Assembly (NCBI GenBank): GCA_050260215.1
Contig: JBLNBU010000239.1
Span: 1-17,813 of the forward strand
DNA length: 17,813 nucleotides
Reading direction: 5' to 3'
DNA from: JBLNBU01 sp050260215
GTDB lineage: Bacteria > Pseudomonadota > Alphaproteobacteria > Rhodospirillales > Magnetospirillaceae
Notes under the pieces: generated by a model
Database searches by the model: none
Seen by the model: the letters and a program-made list of their open reading frames with translations, nothing else
Told to the model about the DNA's origin: nothing
Part shown: positions 7,423 through 13,649 of the stretch, one piece after another
How the letters are laid out: every line of letters begins with the position of its first letter
Position numbering within the stretch: position 1 is the stretch's first letter
Position numbers and translations under genes: made by a program

Positions 7423-7650
7423 GTGCCGGTTCAAGTTTCCATCGCCCAGGCCAAGGCCGAGTTCGCCGCCCTGGTCGCCCGCGCCGAGACCGGCGAGGAG
7501 ATCGTGGTCACCCGCAACGGCCACCCGGTGGCGCGGCTGACGCCGCTGGCCAAGCCGACCGGTCCGCGCTTCGGCGACCTAGCCGGCCTGCGCTTGGTCG
7601 ACGACCTCAGCCTGCCCGAGGACGTGGTCGCCGACTTCGAGGCGCGCTGA
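7423..7650 (+). CDS. Type II antitoxin, Phd/YefM family
   Basis: This 75-residue protein is the likely antidote and DNA-binding repressor for the PIN toxin that follows. VSIAQAKAEFAALV followed by TGEEIVVTRNGHPVARL is the standard Phd/YefM N-terminal fold, which binds DNA as a dimer. The C-terminal part (about 45-75, acidic, ending LPEDVVADFEAR) would wrap the toxin. The GTG at 7423 is chosen over the GTG at 7405 because GGAGG (7413-7417) sits 5 bases before it and the family normally starts a few residues before the first strand. The stop TGA overlaps the toxin ATG by one base (TGATG), ensuring coupled translation. The cognate pairing is inferred from adjacency. Confidence 0.9.
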   Translation: MPVQVSIAQAKAEFAALVARAETGEEIVVTRNGHPVARLTPLAKPTGPRFGDLAGLRLVDDLSLPEDVVADFEAR

Positions 7651-8033
7651 TGCGCGCCGTCCTGGTCGACACCCATATCCTGCTGTGGGCCCGCATCGCC
7701 CCCGACAAGCTGACCGAGCCCGAGCGGCGCATCCTCACCACCGCTCCCAGGCTCTACCTCAGTGCCGTTTCCCTGTGGGAGATCGCCATTCTGGCCGCGT
7801 TGGACCGCGTCGAGCGCGACCCGCGCCTGTTCGATGTGCCGGACGGCTTCACACTGCTGCCGGTAATGACGGAGCACTGCCGCGCGCTGATGGAACTGCC
7901 GCCCATCCACCGCGACCCTTTCGACCGCATGCTGATCGCCCAGGCGCGCACCGACAAGCTGGCGTTGCTGACCCGCGACGCCGCCATTGCCGAGTACGTC
8001 CGCCAGGGCTGCCTTACCCTGTCGGAAGCCTAG
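7650..8033 (+). CDS. PIN-domain toxin, VapC-like ribonuclease
   Basis: This 127-residue protein is probably an Mg2+-dependent endoribonuclease that cuts RNA when freed from its antitoxin. The four PIN acidic positions are present: D7 in VDTHILLW, E44 in SLWEIAI, D89 or D92 in HRDPFDRMLIAQA, and D109 in LLTRDAAI. The RDPFDRMLIAQA signature is typical of PIN toxins paired with Phd-type antitoxins. It starts by a one-base overlap with the antitoxin stop. Its TAG stop interlocks with the purD TAG stop on the other strand through a shared CTAG at 8030-8033. The gene looks intact. The RNA target cannot be read from the sequence. Confidence 0.92.
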   Translation: MRAVLVDTHILLWARIAPDKLTEPERRILTTAPRLYLSAVSLWEIAILAALDRVERDPRLFDVPDGFTLLPVMTEHCRALMELPPIHRDPFDRMLIAQARTDKLALLTRDAAIAEYVRQGCLTLSEA

Positions 8034-9307
8034 CGCCGCCCGATCGCCCGCCAGCCGATGTCGCGGCGGCAGAAGCCCTCGTGCCAGTTGATCCGGTCGA
8101 CGGCGGCATAGGCGCGGGCCTGCGCCTCGGCGACGTCGCGGCCGGTGGCGGTGACGCCCAGCACGCGGCCGCCGGTGGCGATGACTTGGCCGTGGTCGTT
8201 GGTGCCGGTGCCGGCGTGCAACACGATGGCACCCTCGACCTTGGCCGCCTCGTCCAGGCCCTCGATCACCGTGTTCTTGCGATAACTGCCCGGATAGCCC
8301 TTGGCGGCCATCACCACCACCATGGCGGCGTCGTCGGACCATTCCAGCCGGGTGCCGGCCAGCTTGCCCTCGGCGGCGGCGACCAGCACGGGCAGCAGGT
8401 CGGATTTGAGCCGGGCCATCAGCACCTGGCATTCGGGGTCGCCGAAGCGGACGTTGTATTCCAGCAGCTTGGGCCCGTGGCTGCCGATCATCAGCCCGGC
8501 GAACAGCACGCCGGTGTAGGGCCGGCCCATCTCGGCCATGGCGCGCATGGTGGGCAGGATGCAGCGCTCCATCACCTCGGCCTCGAGCGCCTTGGTGAAC
8601 ACCGGCGCCGGCGAATAGGCGCCCATGCCGCCGGTGTTGGGGCCGGTGTCGCCGTCACCGACGCGCTTGTGGTCTTGGGCTGCGATCAGCGGGATGGCGG
8701 TGGTGCCGTCGCACAGGGCGAAGAAGCTGGCCTCCTCGCCGTCGAGGAACTCCTCGATCACCAGTTCGTCGCCGGCGGCACCGAAGACCTTGTCGCCCAT
8801 CATCTGGTCGACGGCGGCCAGCGCCTCGTCCAGCGTCATGGCCACCACCACGCCCTTGCCGGCGGCCAGGCCGTCGGTCTTGACCACGATGGGGGCGCCC
8901 TTGGCGCGGATGAAGGCCTTCGCCGTCTCGATGTCGGTGAAGCGGCCGTACCAGGCGGTGGGGACGCCGGCCTTGGCGACCACGTCCTTCATGAAGCCCT
9001 TGGAGCCTTCCATCTCGGCCGCCGCGGCCGAGGGGCCGAACACCCGGATGCCGGCGGCGCGGCAGCGGTCGGCCAGGCCGGCGACCAGCGGCGCCTCGGG
9101 TCCCACCACCACCAGGTCGATGGCCTCGGCCTTGGCGAAGTGCATCAGCCCGTCCACGTCCTCGGCCCCGATGGGCAGGCAGGTGGCCACCGCGGCGATG
9201 CCGGCATTGCCGGGCGCGCAGTAGAGCTTGGTGAGCAGCGGGGACTGGGAAAGCTTCCAGCACAACGCGTGCTCGCGGCCACCGGAACCGACTACCAGGA
9301 CTTTCAT
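8030..9307 (-). CDS. purD: Phosphoribosylamine-glycine ligase (GAR synthetase)
   Basis: PurD joins glycine to 5-phosphoribosylamine using ATP, the second step of purine synthesis. The 425-residue protein matches the single-domain bacterial enzyme in length. It begins with MKVLVVGSGGREHAL, followed by VVGPEAPLVAGLAD (about 67-80). The ATP-grasp region has VKTDGLAAGKGVVVA (about 142-156), EEFLDGEEASFFALCDG and the metal-site loop YNVRFGDPECQ (about 289-299). The ATG at 9307 has an AGGAGG Shine-Dalgarno 9 bases upstream. It lies 111 bp downstream of argB, across a pair of palindromic repeats. Its 3' end overlaps the convergent toxin gene by 4 bases. Confidence 0.97.
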   Translation of the reverse strand: MKVLVVGSGGREHALCWKLSQSPLLTKLYCAPGNAGIAAVATCLPIGAEDVDGLMHFAKAEAIDLVVVGPEAPLVAGLADRCRAAGIRVFGPSAAAAEMEGSKGFMKDVVAKAGVPTAWYGRFTDIETAKAFIRAKGAPIVVKTDGLAAGKGVVVAMTLDEALAAVDQMMGDKVFGAAGDELVIEEFLDGEEASFFALCDGTTAIPLIAAQDHKRVGDGDTGPNTGGMGAYSPAPVFTKALEAEVMERCILPTMRAMAEMGRPYTGVLFAGLMIGSHGPKLLEYNVRFGDPECQVLMARLKSDLLPVLVAAAEGKLAGTRLEWSDDAAMVVVMAAKGYPGSYRKNTVIEGLDEAAKVEGAIVLHAGTGTNDHGQVIATGGRVLGVTATGRDVAEAQARAYAAVDRINWHEGFCRRDIGWRAIGRR

Positions 9308-9336
9308 GGGCCCGATCCTCCTGACTGACTTCTATC

Positions 9337-9365
9337 GTCATGGCCGGACTTGATCCGGCCATCCA
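9337..9365 (+). repeat. Alphaproteobacterial-type palindromic intergenic repeat, copy 1
   Basis: This 29-bp unit has a perfect 9-bp stem (ATGGCCGGA at 9340-9348 pairing with 9354-9362) around CTTGA, flanked by GTC and CCA. It resembles the GTCATG-CCGG...CCGG-CATCCA elements scattered between genes in many alphaproteobacteria. It lies between argB and purD, 30 bp before the purD start codon. Confidence 0.75.
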
Positions 9366-9380
9366 TGTCCCAGCCCCCCT

Positions 9381-9409
9381 TGGATGCCCGGGTCGAGCCC
9401 GGGCATGAC
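9381..9409 (-). repeat. Alphaproteobacterial-type palindromic intergenic repeat, copy 2 (inverted)
   Basis: This is the same 29-bp unit in opposite orientation. It has a perfect 9-bp stem (ATGCCCGGG at 9384-9392 pairing with 9398-9406) and loop TCGAG. An outer 6-bp pair, CCCCTT (9376-9381) with AAGGGG (9413-9418), extends it up to the argB stop codon. It may end or stabilise the argB transcript. Confidence 0.75.
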
Positions 9410-9418
9410 GGCAAGGGG

Positions 9419-10333
9419 TCAATCCGCCTTGATCAGCGTGCCGACGCCGTGGGGGGTGAACAGTTCCAGCAGCAGCGCATGGGGGACGCGGCCGTCGAGG
9501 ATGACGGCGGCCTCGACGTCCTGGCCGACTGCCTCCAGGCAGGTCTCGACCTTGGGGATCATGCCGCCCGAGATGGTGCCGTCGGCGATGTATCCGCGGG
9601 CCTGCGAGGCGGTCATCTCGGGGATCAGGTTGCCCGACTTGTCCAGCACGCCCGGCACGTCGGTCAGCATCAACAGGCGCGCCGCGCCCATGGCGGCGGC
9701 GATGGCGCCGGCCGCGGTGTCGGCGTTGATGTTGTAGGTCTCGCCGGCCCCGCCCATGCCCACCGGCGCGATCACCGGGATGATGTCGGACTCGCGGAAG
9801 AAGTCGAGGATGTGCGGCGTGATCTCGGCCGGCTCGCCGACGAAGCCGAGATCCAGCAGCTTCTCGACGTTGGAGTCGGGATCGCGCTTGGTGCGGCGCA
9901 GGCGGCGCGCGCGGATCAGGTGGCCGTCCTTGCCCGACAGGCCGACCGCGAAGCCGCCGGCCTCGTTGATGGCAGAGACGATCTGCTTGTTGATGGAGCC
10001 TGACAGCACCATTTCGACCACGTCGACGGTGGCCTGGTCGGTGAAGCGCAGGCCGTCGACCCGCTCGGTCTTGATGTCCAGGCGCTTGAGCATGGCGTCG
10101 ATCTGCGGGCCGCCGCCGTGCACCACCACCGGGTTGATGCCGACCTGCTTGAGCAGCACCACGTCCTGGGCGAACAGCCGCGCCAGGTCCTCGGACTCCA
10201 TGGCGTGGCCGCCGTACTTGACCACCAGCGTCTCGTCGTTGAACTGGCGCATGAAGGGCAGCGCCTCGGCCAGGGTCTTGGCCCGTTCGAGCCAGGCGGC
10301 GCGGTCATGCAGGATGTCGGGGGTGTCGCTCAT
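9419..10333 (-). CDS. argB: Acetylglutamate kinase
   Basis: ArgB phosphorylates N-acetyl-L-glutamate, the second step of arginine synthesis. The 304-residue protein has VVKYGGHAM (about 37-45), VVHGGGPQID, LSGKDGHLI, NINADTAAGAIAAAMGA (about 223-239), LTDVPGVLDK and GGMIPKVETCLEAV. The N-terminal helix before the first strand (KTLAEALPFMRQFNDET) is the extension found in arginine-inhibited hexameric kinases and absent from E. coli ArgB, so feedback control by arginine is likely. The ATG at 10333 has a strong AGGGAGG 5 bases upstream. It follows engB by 17 bp on the same strand, so it is probably co-transcribed with the rpmH-to-engB chain. Palindromic repeats follow its stop. Confidence 0.97.
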   Translation of the reverse strand: MSDTPDILHDRAAWLERAKTLAEALPFMRQFNDETLVVKYGGHAMESEDLARLFAQDVVLLKQVGINPVVVHGGGPQIDAMLKRLDIKTERVDGLRFTDQATVDVVEMVLSGSINKQIVSAINEAGGFAVGLSGKDGHLIRARRLRRTKRDPDSNVEKLLDLGFVGEPAEITPHILDFFRESDIIPVIAPVGMGGAGETYNINADTAAGAIAAAMGAARLLMLTDVPGVLDKSGNLIPEMTASQARGYIADGTISGGMIPKVETCLEAVGQDVEAAVILDGRVPHALLLELFTPHGVGTLIKAD

Positions 10334-10350
10334 GGATGCCTCCCTTGGCG

Positions 10351-11040
10351 TCAGGCGGGATTGGCCAGCGCCGTCAGTTCGGCGCGCAACTCTGGAATGC
10401 CGGTGCCCTTGGCCGAGCTGGTGACCAGCACCAACGGATGGGCGGCCGGATGCTTGGCCAGTTCGGCCCGCGTGCGCTCGGCCACGGCCTCGACCTCGGC
10501 GGGCTTCAGCTTGTCGGCCTTGGTCAGCACCACCTGGTAGACCACCGCGGCCTCGTCCAAGAGCTTCATCATCACCCGGTCGTTGTCCTTCACCCCGTGG
10601 CGGGCGTCGACCAGCATGATGGTCCGGCGCAGCACTGGGCGGCCGCGCAGGTAGCCCTTGATCAGCCGGGTCCAGCGCTCGACCTTGTCCTTGGGCGCCT
10701 CGGCGAAGCCGTAGCCGGGCATGTCGACCAGGATCAGCCGGCCGCCCAGGTCGAAGAAGTTCAGCTCCTGGGTGCGCCCCGGCGTGTTGGAGGTGCGCGC
10801 CAGCGTGGTGCGCCCGGTCAGCGCGTTGATCAGGCTGGACTTGCCGACGTTGGAACGCCCGGCGAAGGCGACCTCGGACGGGCCGAACTCGGGCAGCCCG
10901 TCCAGCGAGACGACGCCGCGCAGGAAGGTGCACTCACGGGCGAACAGCAGCCGGCCGGCCTCGATCAGGCCGGCCGCAGCCTCGTCTTCGGTGCCGGTGC
11001 CGGTCAGGGCTTCGCTCCCGCCTTCTTCATGATCACCCAC
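10351..11040 (-). CDS. engB: Ribosome biogenesis GTPase EngB (YihA/YsxC)
   Basis: EngB is an essential-type GTPase in large-subunit ribosome assembly. All G motifs are present in order: GRSNVGKSS (G1), NTPGRTQ (G2), DMPGYG (G3), TKAD (G4) and SSAKGTG (G5). The start is uncertain. The GTG at 11040 gives 229 residues and overlaps yidC by 37 bases but has no Shine-Dalgarno. The codon exactly overlapping the yidC stop is CTG (11005-11007), with GGGAG 6 bases upstream; it would give 218 residues in a CTGA overlap like the ATGA joints upstream. No ATG, GTG or TTG lies between these and the conserved N-terminal helix LLFARECTF. I list the conventional GTG. Downstream, argB follows after 17 bp. Confidence 0.93.
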   Translation of the reverse strand: MGDHEEGGSEALTGTGTEDEAAAGLIEAGRLLFARECTFLRGVVSLDGLPEFGPSEVAFAGRSNVGKSSLINALTGRTTLARTSNTPGRTQELNFFDLGGRLILVDMPGYGFAEAPKDKVERWTRLIKGYLRGRPVLRRTIMLVDARHGVKDNDRVMMKLLDEAAVVYQVVLTKADKLKPAEVEAVAERTRAELAKHPAAHPLVLVTSSAKGTGIPELRAELTALANPA

Positions 11041-12731
11041 TGCTGCAGGATCGACAGCGTGTTGGACCACGCCCAGTAGATCACCAGGCCCGAGGCGAAA
11101 TTGGCCAGCAGGAAGGTGAAGATGATGGGCAGGAACTGGAACATCTTGGCCTGCACCGGATCGGCCGGGGCCGGGTTCAGCTTCTGCTGCAGCCACATGG
11201 TCACGCCCATCACCAGCGGCCACACGCCCAGGTGCATGAAGTGGGGCGGCGTCCAGGCGATCAGGCCGAACAGGGTGAAGATGTTGGAGGGATCCTGGGC
11301 CGACAGGTCGTGGATCCAGCCGTAGAACGGCGCATGCCGCATCTCGATGGTGACGAACAGCACCTTGTAGAGTGCGAAGAACACCGGGATCTGCACCAGC
11401 ATGGGCAGGCAGCCCGACACCGGATTGACCTTCTCGCGCTTATAGAGCGCCATCATCTCCTGCTGCTGGCGCATCTTGTCGTCGCCGAAGCGTTCCTGCA
11501 GCTTGGCGATTTCCGGCTGCAGCTTCTTCATCTTGCTCATGGCGACATAGGACTTGTTGGCCAGCGGGAACATGGCCAGCTTGATCAGTACGGTCATGCC
11601 AAGGATGGCCAGGCCCATGTTGCCGACTGCCGCGTGCAGCATCTGCAGCAGATAGAAGAACGGCTTGGTCAGGAACCAGAACCAGCCGAAGTCGATGGCA
11701 TAGGCGAACTTGTCGATGCCCAGCTTCTCGCCGTAGGCATCGAGCAGCGCCACCTTCTTGACGCCGGCGAACAGGTGGAAGTCGGCGTCCTGGCCCTTGC
11801 CGGGCTCGACGGTGACCGGCGGCGCCAGGTAGTCGACCTGGTAGCGGTCATTGGTGTCGGTGCGCAGGTGGACCCAGCGGCCGGTGACCTCGGTCTTGGC
11901 CGGGGGCACCAGGGCGGTCAGCCAGTACTTGTCGGTGATGCCGGCCCAGCCGCCCTCGGTCTTGAAGCGCTGCGAGCCTTCCTTCTTCAGGTCGTCGTAC
12001 TTGATCTCCTTCAGCGTGCCGTCGAACACGCCCAAGGGGCCCTCGTGCAGGATGTACATGCCGGCGGTCTTGGGCGTGCCGGTGCGCGCCACCAGGGCGA
12101 ACGGGTGCAGGACCACCGGCTTGGTGCCGTAGTTCTCGACCCGCTGGGTGACGGCGAACATGTATTCCTTGTCGACGCTGAAGGTGCGCACGAAGCGCAG
12201 GCCGTCGCCGTTGTCCCAGGTCAGCACCACGGGGGAATCGGGGGTCAGCTCGGCGCCGGCCTTGGCCGGGGTCCACACGGCCTCGGGGCCGGGAACCTTG
12301 GTGCCCGGGTCGACCGGCACCCAGCCGAACTCGGCGTAATAGGGATTGGGAGCGCCCGTCGGCGACAGAAGGTCGATCTCGGGGCTCTTGGGGTCGGGCT
12401 CCTCGCGGTAGCCGGCCAGCACCAGGTCGTCGATGCGCGCGCCGGTCAGGGCGACCGAGCCGTGCAGGCTGGGGGTGCGGATGGCGATGCGGCGGCTTTG
12501 GGCCAGCGCCTCGTCACGGGTCAGCGCCTGGGCCGCCTGGGCGGTGGTGCCGGCGGCGGGCACGCCGGGGGCGGTCTGGACCGGCTGCGGCTGCGGCTGG
12601 GCGGCCTGGTCGCCGGCGGCGGGCGGCTGGGGCTGCTGCTCCGCCTGCTTGTGCGGGAACAGGTACTGGAAGCCCAGCATGATCGCCACGGAAAGCACGA
12701 TGGCGAGGATCAGGTTGCGCTGTTCGGTCAT
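11004..12731 (-). CDS. yidC: Membrane protein insertase YidC (Oxa1 family)
   Basis: YidC inserts and folds inner-membrane proteins, alone or with SecYEG. The 575-residue protein is the long Gram-negative form. TM1 spans about 6-25, then comes a Gln/Pro/Ala-rich linker (about 30-65) and a large periplasmic P1 domain (about 80-345). The conserved five-helix core begins near 357, with the motif MAMFPLANKSY-like stretch at 386-395, KMKKLQPEI (400-408), NPVSGCLPMLVQIPVFFALYKVL (436-458), FLPIIFTFLLANFASGLVIYW and a basic tail. The core's functional positive residue, Arg in E. coli, is Lys here (K384). The ATG at 12731 overlaps the yidD stop (ATGA), with AGGA just upstream. Its TGA is interlocked with the engB start region. 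Confidence 0.97.
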   Translation of the reverse strand: MTEQRNLILAIVLSVAIMLGFQYLFPHKQAEQQPQPPAAGDQAAQPQPQPVQTAPGVPAAGTTAQAAQALTRDEALAQSRRIAIRTPSLHGSVALTGARIDDLVLAGYREEPDPKSPEIDLLSPTGAPNPYYAEFGWVPVDPGTKVPGPEAVWTPAKAGAELTPDSPVVLTWDNGDGLRFVRTFSVDKEYMFAVTQRVENYGTKPVVLHPFALVARTGTPKTAGMYILHEGPLGVFDGTLKEIKYDDLKKEGSQRFKTEGGWAGITDKYWLTALVPPAKTEVTGRWVHLRTDTNDRYQVDYLAPPVTVEPGKGQDADFHLFAGVKKVALLDAYGEKLGIDKFAYAIDFGWFWFLTKPFFYLLQMLHAAVGNMGLAILGMTVLIKLAMFPLANKSYVAMSKMKKLQPEIAKLQERFGDDKMRQQQEMMALYKREKVNPVSGCLPMLVQIPVFFALYKVLFVTIEMRHAPFYGWIHDLSAQDPSNIFTLFGLIAWTPPHFMHLGVWPLVMGVTMWLQQKLNPAPADPVQAKMFQFLPIIFTFLLANFASGLVIYWAWSNTLSILQQWVIMKKAGAKP

Positions 12732-13036
12732 GACATCCTATCCGGGGTGGCGGCGTGGTGGCCGCAGCAGTCGGCGTGGGAAAGGGACTGGGGGGAAACG
12801 GATTTGGGGGAAGGCGAGTCCGGGACCGGGTCCCAGCCCCCGTCGTTCCAAGGGTGGCAGCGGCAGATGCGGCGGGCGGCCAGCCAGCCGCCGCGGATGG
12901 CGCCGAAACGGCCCACCGCCTCGAAGGCATAGGCCGAACACGAAGGCGCGAAGCGACAGCTCGCCGGCAGAATCGGCGAGAGGATCAGCTGGTAGGCGCG
13001 GATCAGGCCGCGCAACAGCATGCCGGCAGCGCTCAT
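12728..13036 (-). CDS. yidD: Membrane protein insertion efficiency factor YidD
   Basis: YidD is a small membrane-associated protein that assists YidC-dependent insertion. The 102-residue protein has the family core: LIRAYQLILSPILPASCRFAPSCSAYAFEAV, then GGWLAARRICRCHPWNDGGWDPVPD, with conserved cysteines and an amphipathic N-terminal helix. The ATG at 13036 overlaps the rnpA stop (ATGA). A later in-frame ATG at 13021 is less likely. About 29 residues extend beyond the usual end, rich in Ser and Pro (SPKSVSPQSLSH), and include a 15-base tandem repeat. This tail carries the frame to an ATGA overlap with yidC. It was too short to stand out but is secure by motif and context. Confidence 0.93.
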   Translation of the reverse strand: MSAAGMLLRGLIRAYQLILSPILPASCRFAPSCSAYAFEAVGRFGAIRGGWLAARRICRCHPWNDGGWDPVPDSPSPKSVSPQSLSHADCCGHHAATPDRMS

Positions 13037-13410
13037 GCCTCTCCTTGCGCGTCCGCTTCTTTCAGCCCGCCGACGCGTTTCAGCGCCTGCTTCAGGTCCT
13101 GCACCAGCAGGTCCCAGGGCCGGGCGGGCGTTTCCTGGCGGCCGATGACCACGTAATCCAGGCCGGCCCGAGCGTTGTCGGGAAAGACCCGGTCCACCGC
13201 CGCCCGCAGCCGTCGCTTGGCCCGGTTGCGGGTCACGGCATTGCCGACCTTCTTGGAAACGGTGAAGCCGACCCGGACGGTGTCGTCCGGCGTCGGCTCG
13301 CTGGCTGGGGCCGCCTGCAGGATCAGCCCCGGCGCCGCCCATTTCCGCCGCACGGCCGCCACCCGAAGGAAGTCGGCCCGCTTCTTCAGTCGTGCCAGCC
13401 CGACGGGCAT
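13033..13410 (-). CDS. rnpA: Ribonuclease P protein component
   Basis: RnpA binds the catalytic RNase P RNA and helps it cut tRNA 5' leaders. The 125-residue basic protein has the RNR signature KKVGNAVTRNRAKRRLR in the middle and begins with the usual LKKRADFLRV. A Pro/Ala-rich insert (about 30-45) separates the first strands. The ATG at 13410 lies 18 bp after the rpmH stop. The only Shine-Dalgarno candidate, AAGGG, is very close to the ATG, so weaker translation than rpmH would fit. Its TGA overlaps the yidD ATG. A hairpin spans the rpmH stop just upstream. Confidence 0.95.
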   Translation of the reverse strand: MPVGLARLKKRADFLRVAAVRRKWAAPGLILQAAPASEPTPDDTVRVGFTVSKKVGNAVTRNRAKRRLRAAVDRVFPDNARAGLDYVVIGRQETPARPWDLLVQDLKQALKRVGGLKEADAQGEA

Positions 13411-13422
13411 CGCCCTTGGGCT

Positions 13423-13437
13423 TCGGCCTTAGGCCGA
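13423..13437 (-). other. Small hairpin with the rpmH stop codon in its loop
   Basis: TCGGCC (13423-13428) and GGCCGA (13432-13437) form a 6-bp stem, with a 3-base loop that is exactly the rpmH stop codon (TAA on the coding strand). It sits between rpmH and rnpA and leaves about 13 bases before the rnpA ATG. It could lower rnpA output relative to rpmH, but it is short and could be chance. Confidence 0.35.
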
Positions 13438-13563
13438 CAGCCGCTTGCGGCCCTTGCCACGGCGGTTGTTGATGACCTTGCGGCCGCCGACGGTGGCCAT
13501 GCGCGCGCGAAAGCCGTGGCGGCGGGCGCGGACGAGCTTGCTCGGCTGATAAGTACGCTTCAC
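13429..13563 (-). CDS. rpmH: 50S ribosomal protein L34
   Basis: L34 is a small basic protein of the large ribosomal subunit. The 44-residue product has the full family sequence: MKRTYQPSKLVRARRHGF, then RMATVGGRKVINNRRGKGRKRLSA. The start is a GTG at 13563 (plus-strand CAC at 13561-13563), with GGAG 8 bases upstream. This places the first residue exactly at the conserved KRTYQPS. A near-consensus promoter lies at 13609-13637, giving a leader of about 39 bases. It heads the chain rpmH-rnpA-yidD-yidC-engB. Upstream is a chemoreceptor gene, not dnaA, so this is not the classical origin neighbourhood. Confidence 0.97.
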   Translation of the reverse strand: MKRTYQPSKLVRARRHGFRARMATVGGRKVINNRRGKGRKRLSA

Positions 13564-13608
13564 GACGTGTACTCCGGTTCGAACGGGAATCCCGAAAATG
13601 AAGAGGGG

Positions 13609-13637
13609 TGTATAAGCTGCCCGGCGGCGCGAGTCAA
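13609..13637 (-). promoter_or_regulatory. Predicted sigma-70 promoter of rpmH
   Basis: On the minus strand TTGACT (plus coordinates 13632-13637) is followed after 17 bp by TATACA (13609-13614). The expected RNA start is near 13602. The -35 lies only 12 bp beyond the chemoreceptor stop codon, so no separate terminator fits between the two genes. A strong promoter here is expected for a ribosomal protein gene. Confidence 0.65.
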
Positions 13638-13649
13638 TGCGGGGAAGGA

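Noticed and set aside
12575..12600. Short tandem CTGCGG-like repeat in yidC
   Set aside because: It simply encodes the Gln-Pro linker common after the first YidC membrane segment.
11232..12932. Long plus-strand open frame opposite yidC (566 codons)
   Set aside because: It mirrors yidC in GC-rich DNA, is rich in Gly/Gln/His/Ala shadow sequence and shows no domain; yidC itself is unmistakable.
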